This document shows, in pieces, positions 55,001 to 64,000 of a stretch of 64,000 nucleotides of DNA. The notes beneath the pieces are model-generated. The model saw only the letters and a list, made by a program, of their open reading frames with translations, was not told the origin of the DNA and did not search any database. The position numbers were made by a program, and so were the translations under genes. This DNA is from Stercorarius parasiticus (lineage: Eukaryota > Chordata > Aves > Charadriiformes > Stercorariidae): contig VWZL01002577.1 of the NCBI GenBank assembly GCA_013396915.1, forward strand, positions 186,001 to 250,000. Direction: 5' to 3'. The first letter of the stretch is position 1. Every line of letters starts with the position of its first letter.

Positions 55001-58000
55001 TTTTTCTGGGTTTTGTGGTTTTTTGTTTATTTTTTGTGGGGGTTGGTTGTTTTGTTGTGGCAGTTTTTTTACCTGGCTAATTAACCATGTCCAGTTTCAT
55101 TTTGTAAAAAAAAAAAAACCAAAACTTGCAGCAGTGATATTGCAATATTTTTTGTCTGTGTTGCTAAACAAAAGTCAATGTTGAAAGAACAGATTCAGAT
55201 TTGTGAGTCTGGAAAACTTGACGAAAATTTAAGTAAGTTTGATTTATTAGCTAGTGTGCTGTAAAATATTAATTTTTAAACCATACCATCTGAAATTTAC
55301 CTTCAAAACTAGAATATCAAAAATCAGTGGTTATGGACCACTGCGTGCATTGGTAATGCCTTGTTACAGGACCTATGAACTGCTTTGAACCATTTTAAAC
55401 ATTTTCACTTAGATTCATGTATTTTAAAAACTACATCTGTGCGTTTATGCTGTATATGTAGTCTGTTTTTTATTAATAACATCCTATTCACTTCTTCCTT
55501 GCATTTTATGGTATCCATGATATAGACTTCTAGTGGAGTTCTTGATTTCATCATTTTTCTTGATGTTTTCCATGTAAACTCATAATCTGTGTTTTGTTAA
55601 GCTCAGCATTTGCTTTGAACCCTGAGGTAACATACTTCAGTTTATTTGAATGCTGGGCACATTCATAGTGCTTTCAAGATTCAACGATGCACACAAGTTA
55701 ACTGTAGTGGATATTCATAGATACTGCATCCTGAACATGTTGTAAGATTGTTATTTCTGTTACTGGAACTTTTGATGTAGGAGAGCATCAGGAAAACCTG
55801 TTTCCTCTCTCCTGAGAGAGTTTGACAAACTTGCTCACTTCTGAGTTAGTGGTGTCCTAGGGCTGATTCTCCAGTGACTTTGCTTTTTGGCTCTAGAGCT
55901 GGAGGTATTGCTGAGTTTAGGTATTTGTTTTGTGCTGGGTGCTGCCTGACCTGTTTTTAATGCATCATGGATGAGGTCTAAGAGACCTTCAGGAACTGTG
56001 GTTCTTCTTGACTTAGTGATTTAGGCCAAAATAGAGTGTGTGGACTTTCAAAAAGATTTTTGATGAGACCTCTCATCTAAGTTTCTCAAGGTAAACTGTC
56101 ATGGAATAAATGGAGAGGCCATTCATGGATCAGTAAGCTATCAGATGATAGGAATTAAAAAGGAAAAACGGATAAATACTGAAAGGATGATAATTGTTTC
56201 TGATAAATTATTCAGAGTAATCAAAACTGAACCTTCAGGGAGCTGCAGCAGTGTGCTGTGATACTGAATGATTAACTGATATAATTACAAATGAAGTTCA
56301 AAACCAATAAATATTAAAAGTATACATGGGAAGAACACAATTGTAACTGTATCTATTCAGTGGTAGGCTCTCAGCTGTTAAAACTCAGAAAAGAGATCTT
56401 TCATCATCGTGATGGTTCCCTGTAAGTGGCAGGTTGGTGCTCAGCAATAAAAAAAGGAATGCAAGTTATTATGAGCTGCTGTGAAAAGAACAGAGGACAA
56501 ACTAAAATTACTATAGCATTCCTGTTTCAGTATCTTGAATACTGCCTATAGTTTTGGTCACTGCAATATTCTTGTTCATGTATGTGCTTTTGAAAAAAGG
56601 TGGGATAGAATTGCCCAAAGAAAGACGGTAGGGATGGTTAGGCAAATGCAGTAGCTTCTCTTTGCAGAGGCAATAAAACAGACTAGATTTTTTCAGCTTG
56701 CAATGAAAGTGATGGGGTTGTGGTAAAGAGCCATAAAATCATATTTGTATGGAAAAAGCAAATAGGAAGAAACTTTCAGTGTTTTTTTAAGCAGAAGAGC
56801 CTGAGGTTGCTTACAGATGTTTAAATAGCAGGCTTGAGGAAAGAGAAGAGTATAGTTCTTCATACAGTTCATAATTAAGTAATGGAACTCATTGCCACAG
56901 GATGCTGTGGAGTTTGAGGAAAAATGGCATAAGCCAACTTCAACCCAATGAGAAAGGGTCTAAGCATATTCTTGGAAGATTGGTCTAACTGGGTTAATTA
57001 TATGCAGTGGTCCAGGTGTAATCTCTGGCTTTCAATTGATTACAGCAAGCTAGGAAGGCATAAAAGGGGCAAGGATCACTCTGCACTTGCTCTATTTTAT
57101 ATACCTTTTGTCTAAGCTGCCTCAGCTGGTTTAGAGAAAGGATACTTGGCAATGTGAAACTTTGGCTAGGTGATCCTAGATGACTGTGGAATAAGACAGT
57201 TTAGGTATACATTAGACTGCAACTGCTTTGCACTTTATTTTGCATTCAAAATCAGTGAATAAAAAACAAATCGGTACGTATTAATATGATGCCTTTGAAT
57301 GATCGTGTTTATCAAGTAATTAAAGCATGCTGTCTTTTTCCTCTCCCCAACAGAATCTTTGATCGGTGAAACTTTTGTTGAAAGGATTATTGATAAACTT
57401 CAAGCAGCTCTGTCTAAAGCTAAGGATCTTTCTGAAGCTGGAAATACTGAACCATCAGTATCTTTCATCTGCGATGTAGCCTCAAGCTTTTTCAGCTCAG
57501 TTAAAGGGTGTTTACTGATGCCATCCTCAGAAGACTTGCTGCTTACCATCTTCCAATTGTGTGCTCAGAGGCAGGATGCTACGCATTTAACAGGTAATTT
57601 GGAGAAAGAACTTCTAACTTTTTTGTAGTTGATGACTACATCTAAATTGTTCTTTTTCATGAAGCAGGTTCAAGTATATAATAGAATATTGAGTACACAG
57701 ACATTGAGCACTTGCAGCTGTAACTGACGTGAAAATTTGTGCTTTAATTTACAGTGCCTGTGGTTACTACTAAATATCAAGTCCTGTACATCTTTACAAG
57801 GACTTTAAACTTCTTTTGATGTTTAGTGTCCGTGTGCTTCAGCTATCTTTGAGGCTGTGATATTCCACGCTTTCTGGAGTGTCACATGAATTATTTAAGG
57901 TCTATGAAGTATAGAGGATGAGCTTTTTTTTTTTCTTCTACAAGGTGAAGTTCCTATGAAAACGTGTGTAATCACTTCATCAAAGATGCATAGATTTATT

Positions 58001-61000
58001 CTGAAAACATTTATATTGGTCAAGTTGCTCTGACAAATTGTGACCCATTTCTCTCTCCACCAGCACTCATTTTCAGACTGAGATCCTGATATATATTCTT
58101 TGAATGCAGAATTTGAGAGTGATGAATTGGTATATTAATTTACTGACATAAATACAAAGGAGTAAATGTTGCAGTGTTGTCGTAGAAGTGAAGTAGGACA
58201 ATACTAACCTGAAAACCACTGCTGCTTTGCAAAGGAGTGTTGATGTTGTGAATGTTCAGTATTTCAGTATTTTAAAAAGGTCTGTAATTTTGAAGGCCAT
58301 ATGAACATATTGTAGCGGAGAACAGGAACATCATTCTTATTCTCAAACAAAACATTACCTGTGTGTCAGAGTTAATTTAAAATTGCTTTGCAACAAGAAA
58401 CCTGTATATTTGCCCTTGATAGTTATTGCATGTAACCACATAAAAAAGAGAATTCTTTTCCTGCCGCAGGACATCTAGACGTGATCATTGCTATATACTG
58501 TAGGTTGTAATTTGAGTTTACCTGTTTGTGATGGGTTTGCTTGTCTCTTTGTTTTTTTTTGTTTTGTTTTGTTTCTTCTTTTCTTTACAATAGATTTACT
58601 TGTATGTAAATTAAAACACACTTGGATGTCTGGTGTACATTCACTTGTGCATCAACTTCGGAGCATGCAGAAGCAGAGTACCTTTTTGCATAAATCTGCA
58701 CTGTGGGTCAAGAATCAAATTCAGTCTTCCTCTTTGGATGTGAAAAGGTAACTGTGATGTACATGTCCATTTCATAATATGTTGTTCTCCAAAGCAAACT
58801 AAGATCAGTGCTAAACTTAATCTTTATTTAATTGGTGTCTGTGTTACTGAAAGATTTTCAGCCTGACTGTTGTGTGGAGCATAATTTAAAACTCCATTGG
58901 TATAGCACGTATATAGCATTGATACAATGTATATAGCAGTCCATTGATGTGAAATAAAGCGGCTTGCTTTTACTGGATAGTGCCAAACTTGTTTGCAGTG
59001 TTTTCTCCTTTTCTCAGCCTTCAGGTTTTGATCTCTGCAGTTAGCGATTTGTTGTCAAAGCTTGTGGAAGCTGATGGACAGTCTGGGTATCTTGTGGGAG
59101 CTTATGTTGAGCATGTCACACCAAACAAAGCTGAGTGGGGGAAACTGCAGGAGTCTCTATCCACTGAGGTAGGAAAATGCATGCTGTAGTCAATCTTACG
59201 TCAAGTCCCTATCCTTTAGGGTGATAAGCATTCTTTATTTTGACATGGCACTGCATTTATGCGTATGTCTGTGTAAAAGTTCTCTTTAGCCTCTTTCCAC
59301 AATACAGGACAAAATCTCTGTGTTTATGGCCCCATCCAGTACTACTGGAGAAAATCAAAATCTGTGAAATTACCCTTTTCTACATGGAATATCAGCAACT
59401 TACTTTACAATTTGGGAATTTTGTCTGACAGAATATACATCATGAAGGTGTTCTTATCTTTAAGTTAATTCTTCTATAAAGTTAATTTTATCAAAACCAC
59501 CAATGTATGCAGAGGGACATGATGTGCTATCAACAAAATTCTGACATACATAGTGGAGAGTGGGGAAGGACATAAATTTCCTGTCCAACCACCAATCTTC
59601 AGTAACCCTGGTATTTCTTGTAAAACATACAGACTTCTAAAAATACATATTTATTTCTGAGGCAGCAATGCATTTTCAAGTTACTGCTGTGTGTTTATGT
59701 TTTTCTAATATGCTGGAGTGGGTTGTCCTCACCATTGTGCTTTTGGTGTTAATTTGTATCCTTCATGGTTATTTTGTAATAATTCTGAATTTTCAAGGTT
59801 AAACGGATTGTAGCTCTTTCATGCATTATTAAAATGTCGATTATTTGTTCATACTCTTTTATGTACATATTACAGTGGATGCACAAACCTCTTTTGGAAG
59901 GAAGGCTTAGTATGAACTGTGAACCTTTGGGATCATGTGTCAAGCTGTGTGGCCCAACTAAACTTCCAGGCCATCTGTGTGCTTCAGCCTTACTAAGTAA
60001 AATGGTGCTCCTTGTATTGGAAAATGGTCTAGTCCATGGAAACGATGATGCTGAAAGAAAGAAAATTGACAATATAAGTAAGCAACAATGGTAAAACTTA
60101 AAGGAATTTGATTTTATAGTAGTTGTAAATTAAACTTAATTGATACTTAAAAATGAATAGTTAAAGTTTGGCATATAGGTATGAGAAATCATCCTTTTAT
60201 CTTTTGTTGGGGTTTTTTTTGGTGTTCTTTTTTTCCCTTTGGTTCTCCTTTAAAAGTATAACTATGCACAAGTATAGTGTTTATATTTCTGGGACCTTCT
60301 GTGATTATATATGTGCTATCTCAACAGAACTTTGAATTTGGAGAAGTTTGAATTTACAATGAACTTCAAAGTTGTTCATAGCCAAAACACATGGTGCGTT
60401 GGCATGAGTGGGCAATAGGAACTGTATCCATCTGTGCCATAAAATAAATGCCCTGAGTGTTTAGCCATAATGTAAAGGTATTTTGAGGCAGCAATTTTTC
60501 TTAATTCCATCAGGTGGAATCTCATTTTTATTTATTGAGTGCTCAAATTAACACCAGTGTTATCAAATTAACATTTCCTACTCCAAAAGTCTCACCACGA
60601 TGAGAGGTGTAATTGTTCAGTGTGAGTCTTTGTAAGCTGATGAGGAAACCACATGCATTAAAAACATACTTAAAAACTCAACAAAGCCTTGACCTGAAAC
60701 TTTTTGCTTATGCACTGAATATGTTCAGCAGTTGTTTATAAACAACCACCTTTGTTTCATTAGTTGCAGAGCTATTGTACTCATTACAATGGATTGAAGA
60801 ATTGGAGAATCCTCCTTATCTGCTTCTGGAATATCTTCATATGTTAGAAGAAATGCATATCACATATGAGAAGTTCAGTACACTTAGTAATACAACTAGC
60901 CTTCAGCAAACAATATTTGATAGGTATGTAAGAACAAGTAAAACACCCTTTAACTCTGTTTTCATATTTTGTATTGTATAGAGTGTTTAAGTGCCACCAT

Positions 61001-63814
61001 ATTTCCTTATACGTATTGATTCAGACTTCATCCAAATGCTTTTGTTGTGATCTGTGCATCGGTATATATTAACCAGGGTCTATTTTCTTCTTTGAAGATC
61101 AGAGGAACATGGAAGACTCTGGTCCTTAACCATGGCTAAAGCGATTCGTGCGGAAAACACTGTATCCTGTGAGACGAAACAACTTTTTAAGACAACAGAA
61201 GGGTATCTTAATACTGCTGCCTATAATCTTTTAGTTGCAAATGTTGATAATGTTAAATGGTACTGATTCTGATGAATGATGTTTGAAGACTGAAAATTTG
61301 GTAGTATATGTATGTGGTATGTAAAAGTGAAGCTTGGTCTAGTGTGTGGGATTAGTTACATCATAGGATATTAGATCATTATGAACCAATCGACATTTTT
61401 GTATACTAGTTCAAGTTTTGGGTTTGTCTAATTCTTGATGTTTTGCTTGTACGAATAGGTTTGTGCCATTAACAGAGGGCAAATTGCATACACTTCAGTG
61501 TCTATCACCTTTTTTAATTGAGGAAGAAAAGAAAGAACTTGTCTTCCACTGTGTGGCCAAACTTATGACATGCCCACAGACAGAGCTTTCTAGTACTGAT
61601 GGTGAGTATGTTCTTACCTCAGTCCACTTCATTAGAATTTAAGAACGTTATTTTGCAACAATGTTTGCTTTTAGATAAAATGTTTTAACTACAATAATAC
61701 CATTTTTCCTAGAAAGAAATGTCTTCTCAGTTTGCATGTTTCTTTTAGACTATTTGGTGTAGTAGTTTTCTGCCTTATTAAGGAAGTACAAGTTATACTA
61801 CCTGGTCCAAAATTAGAACTAAGGGGTTTAGGCTGATATTGTTAAAAAAACTTTGACATTGCTGCTCTTCTTGTTTGGTCTATCCAATTTAAACACATCT
61901 GCAAATACCAAAGTTTTCAATTAATCATTTAGGCTTTACAGATCTTCCCGTTAAGTGTGATGTAGGTTGTGGGCTTACCATTCAAGTTTTAATTTTTTTT
62001 TCAGATTGGGAAACTGCTCGTAAAGTTTTTGTTGCACTGCTGCTTAAGTGAAGTGGGTTTTTTCTTTGTTTGTTTTTGCTATGCATAAATAGTGCTTTAA
62101 TTAGCTCAGTTCTTTGTCATCATGCTTGGAAAAAATATTCTTGTTCTCCAAGAAATCTAGATACAAGCAGTTTTCCTTAAAAATGGGAAATGTTACTAAT
62201 GCAACAGTAGTACTTCACTCTGAAAGTAAAAATACGAGGATATTGGAATTCACAACTCACATTTACTTAATTATCTGTCTAAATTATTGCTTAGCATACA
62301 ACATTTTTAGTAGCACAAATAGATTTAAATCTTAGCAGGTATTCTCCCTTTTTGTTAGTTGTATAAACCAACAATTTATCTTATAGGAGTTTTTGGTTGG
62401 TTTGAGGGTTTTTTGGTTTTAGTTTTTTGAAGTTTGGGTTGGATATAGTATTTTTTGATTTAACAATAGCATCTCTGGATTAAGCGTTCAGTGAAAAAAA
62501 GCTTAGGTATTATCCGAACTATCTTATGATATTAATGTTAAGTTCAAATAAAACCGTCCAATCAACTGACCCACATTATAATGTTTGTTTTGTCGTGATA
62601 ATTAAGACCTGTTGAGCGTGATATTATTGTTATGTTGTAGGAGCATTTGGGTGTCTTTCCATTTTGAACTCCTGCTTGAATGATAGAAGTATTGATTGTG
62701 ATCATCTGTTACCTGGTATACTAAAAATCATCATGTCTTGGAAAAATGATAACGAGGACAGCTTTCTCTTTAGCTGGTGGGTGCAACTTCGAGATAATTT
62801 GATTTCAATTTCTAAAACAAGAGTTTAAAAATACAGGGTTGTTATTAATTCAGATGGAATCAATTTGTAAGCTACAGCCACCATCCACTGCTCTAATATT
62901 ACATTTTTAAGCCTTTGTAGAACTGCATCCCTCAGTTTAATATACCTGTCTTTAAGTATCTAATAACTCATACGGAAGAAAATTACGTGGGGTGGTTGAC
63001 GGCTGGGAAACTAGGAGCTTTTATTAATGCACCTAGGTGTCAACTGTTTTCAAAAGCATTCAAAACTGACCAACTTTTATAGGTGTTGCTGGATATTCAG
63101 TCACAAATTCAGATTGCTTATTTAGGTAGCAGAAAGAAGACTTGAATACCTTACTTAGTTGTCTATTTTTTAAAATTCTGGACCTGAAAATGTAATTTGG
63201 AAAGCTTTCAGCAAGGAGTGAAAATACACTGAGGTTTATTTGTCTTGAGTATAGTGAGAAAAATCCAGGCAACAAAGTCTTGAAATAATGTACGCTATTT
63301 GGACGTTTAAGTGCATATATTTTAAGTTACTAATTTTAAAAATAACGGATTATTTTTCTTGCATTTATTTACTTAAATTGCTAAATTTCATAGTTTATGT
63401 AAGTATATTACTTCAGTGAATATGTAAATTGTACGGTTTTAGGAGTTTTTATAACTTGCAAATGAGCAAGTAGCTCTGATAGTCTATTTTGTACCTGTTG
63501 ACTGACTGACTTAGACTTGGCAGCTAAAGTAGTATTCTAACTCTGAAAAAGAGAGTATCAAAAGCACACAGGACAGAGCCTGGTGCAAGACTAAGAGTGA
63601 AGGCAAGAACCTAGATATTCGTGTCTACAACATGAAGATATGTAAGCCTTAGTTGTATTTTTATTGCAGCAATCTGAAAGAAACAAGTGCCGAGTTGCTT
63701 GGTTTCAACATAGAGATGATCCGTTACCTTCCCTTGCTGCTGAAGTATTCCACAGCTCCTTTGGCCGATAATGAATGGGACTTCATCATGTGCTCCATGC
63801 TGGCTTGGTTAGAG
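43099..63814 (+). CDS. LTN1: LTN1, listerin E3 ubiquitin ligase (exons 1-21, partial at 3' end)
   Basis: Listerin ubiquitylates stalled nascent chains on 60S subunits in ribosome-associated quality control, working with NEMF and VCP/p97. Exons: 43099-43140, 44632-44835, 45176-45274, 46975-47205, 47961-48013, 48461-48641, 49300-49473, 50336-50526, 51824-51971, 52370-53155, 53663-53704, 54697-54889, 57354-57593, 58594-58747, 59018-59168, 59876-60077, 60764-60923, 61098-61202, 61459-61601, 62641-62776, 63670-63814. All join in phase to 1260 codons; mammalian listerin has about 1766. The N-terminal domain ([47 protein letters not shown]) is nearly identical to human. The remainder is HEAT/ARM-like helical repeat ([46 protein letters not shown]). 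The RWD-like and RING-CH parts lie beyond the right edge. The first half of exon 10 is diverged and charged. Confidence 0.96.
43141..44631. other. LTN1 intron 1, GC-rich start then AT-rich
   Basis: The first 300 bases are the tail of the CpG island. The rest is ordinary intron. I see no further element. Confidence 0.6.
45368..45948 (+). mobile_element. Solo LTR of an endogenous retrovirus with 5-bp target duplication
   Basis: A 581-bp element in LTN1 intron 3. It starts TGTGCTGGTTTTGGCTAGGG and ends GGATTAAACTGTGACA, so it has the TG...CA ends of an LTR. The same 5 bases, GCTGG, stand directly before (45363-45367) and after it (45949-45953): an intact target-site duplication. A TATA-like GTATATAAAA at 45631 fits an LTR promoter, and ATTAAA (about 45820) fits its polyadenylation signal. 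No retroviral coding sequence is next to it, so it is a solo LTR left by recombination. A 5-bp duplication is usual for ERVL-type elements; the family name is inference from similar avian LTRs that I recall. Confidence 0.9.
46250..46366. repeat. A/C-rich low-complexity tract
   Basis: About 115 bases made almost only of A and C on the plus strand (AACAACAACAAAAAA, CCAACCAACCAACAA, AACCCCAACCCTC). It lies in LTN1 intron 3 and may be an expanded simple repeat or a decayed retroelement tail. Confidence 0.9.
50527..51823. other. LTN1 intron 8, no further feature recognised
   Basis: 1.3 kb of AT-rich intron. Apart from the ATTT repeat at its start I see nothing. Confidence 0.6.
50536..50559 (+). 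repeat. (ATTT)6 microsatellite
   Basis: Six perfect ATTT units beginning 9 bases after the end of LTN1 exon 8. Length changes would alter the sequence immediately downstream of the splice donor. Confidence 0.95.
54890..55979. other. First part of LTN1 intron 12, no feature recognised
   Basis: AT-rich intron with a T/G-rich low-complexity stretch at about 55000-55070. No exon-like or repeat similarity is apparent before about 55980. Confidence 0.55.
55980..57200 (+). mobile_element. Very old, degraded CR1-like LINE remnant
   Basis: Several phrases in the right order match ancient CR1-type LINEs: GGACTTTCAAAAAGATTTTTGATGAGACC near 56040 (the DFxKAFDxV region of the reverse transcriptase), GAATACTGCCTATAGTTTTGGTC near 56536 (the LEYC region), AATGGAACTCATTGCCACAGGATG near 56880, and GATACTTGGCAATGTG followed by CTTTGGCTAGGTGATCC near 57140, the usual 3' end. 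Reading frames are broken throughout. It is much more diverged than the other CR1 copies in this window. The boundaries are approximate. Confidence 0.6.
57594..58593. other. LTN1 intron 13, no feature recognised
   Basis: 1.0 kb of AT-rich intron with a T/GTTT-rich run just before the exon 14 acceptor (about 58547-58590). Confidence 0.55.
61602..62640. other. LTN1 intron 19, no feature recognised
   Basis: 1.0 kb of AT-rich intron. No exon-like or repeat similarity seen. Confidence 0.55.
62777..63669. other. LTN1 intron 20, no feature recognised
   Basis: 0.9 kb of AT-rich intron, nothing recognised. The 186 bases after exon 21 (63815 onward) are the start of intron 21. Confidence 0.55.
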
Positions 63815-64000
63815 GTAAAGCGAAAGAGACTATTACCAGTCATTGCGTTGCGGCTTTTAATAGGATCCTCCTGATGCCCTCTGAACCTACAGGGCTGGGG
63901 TGTTTTAAAAAACCGACTACAAAATAACTAAATTTTTATAATCTTACTGGGCTGTCTAATCGACACTTCATCCTAAATCTTTGAAAGCTGTGTTTGTAAA

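Overview
The window is vertebrate nuclear DNA, almost certainly from a bird. Genes have many short exons with GT-AG introns, promoters sit in CpG islands, and the interspersed repeats are avian: CR1 LINE 3' ends with the typical avian tail, plus a solo LTR of a type I associate with birds. The gene order matches human 21q21.3 in reverse: CCT8 (+), USP16 (-), RWDD2B (+), LTN1 (+). Two runs of N are assembly gaps.

Layout: 1-2656 intergenic, nothing recognised; 2657-3165 minus-strand CR1 fragment; about 3290-3604 CpG island running into a 184-base gap that probably hides CCT8 exon 1; 4948-14682 CCT8 exons 2-15, with an extra alternative last exon at 13824; 14830-17019 convergent intergenic spacer with a GC-rich probable repeat; 17215-38100 USP16 on the minus strand, complete coding sequence; about 37560-38400 shared CpG island between USP16 and RWDD2B; 38440-39107 two CR1 3' ends in a row; 39317-41677 RWDD2B; 42833-43140 LTN1 promoter and first exon; 43099-63814 LTN1 exons 1-21, running off the right edge before the RWD and RING part.

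I rebuilt the coding exons by hand from splice sites and protein similarity recalled from the mammalian proteins. Reading frames close exactly: USP16 2457 nt (818 aa plus stop), RWDD2B 873 nt (290 aa plus stop), CCT8 exons 2-15 1587 nt (528 aa plus stop, and the missing exon 1 would supply about 20 aa), LTN1 3780 nt (1260 codons, partial).

Three of the four genes work in protein quality control or ribosome biology: CCT8 is a subunit of the cytosolic chaperonin TRiC/CCT, LTN1 is the E3 ligase of ribosome-associated quality control, and USP16 is a deubiquitinase of histone H2A and of the small ribosomal subunit. No operon-like coupling is implied. The most notable observation is a pair of tandem alternative last coding exons in CCT8 that would give two chaperonin theta C-terminal tails. 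Other points of interest are a GC-AG intron in CCT8, a solo LTR with an intact 5-bp target duplication in LTN1, CR1 fragments beside two CpG-island promoters, and a very old LINE remnant in an LTN1 intron.
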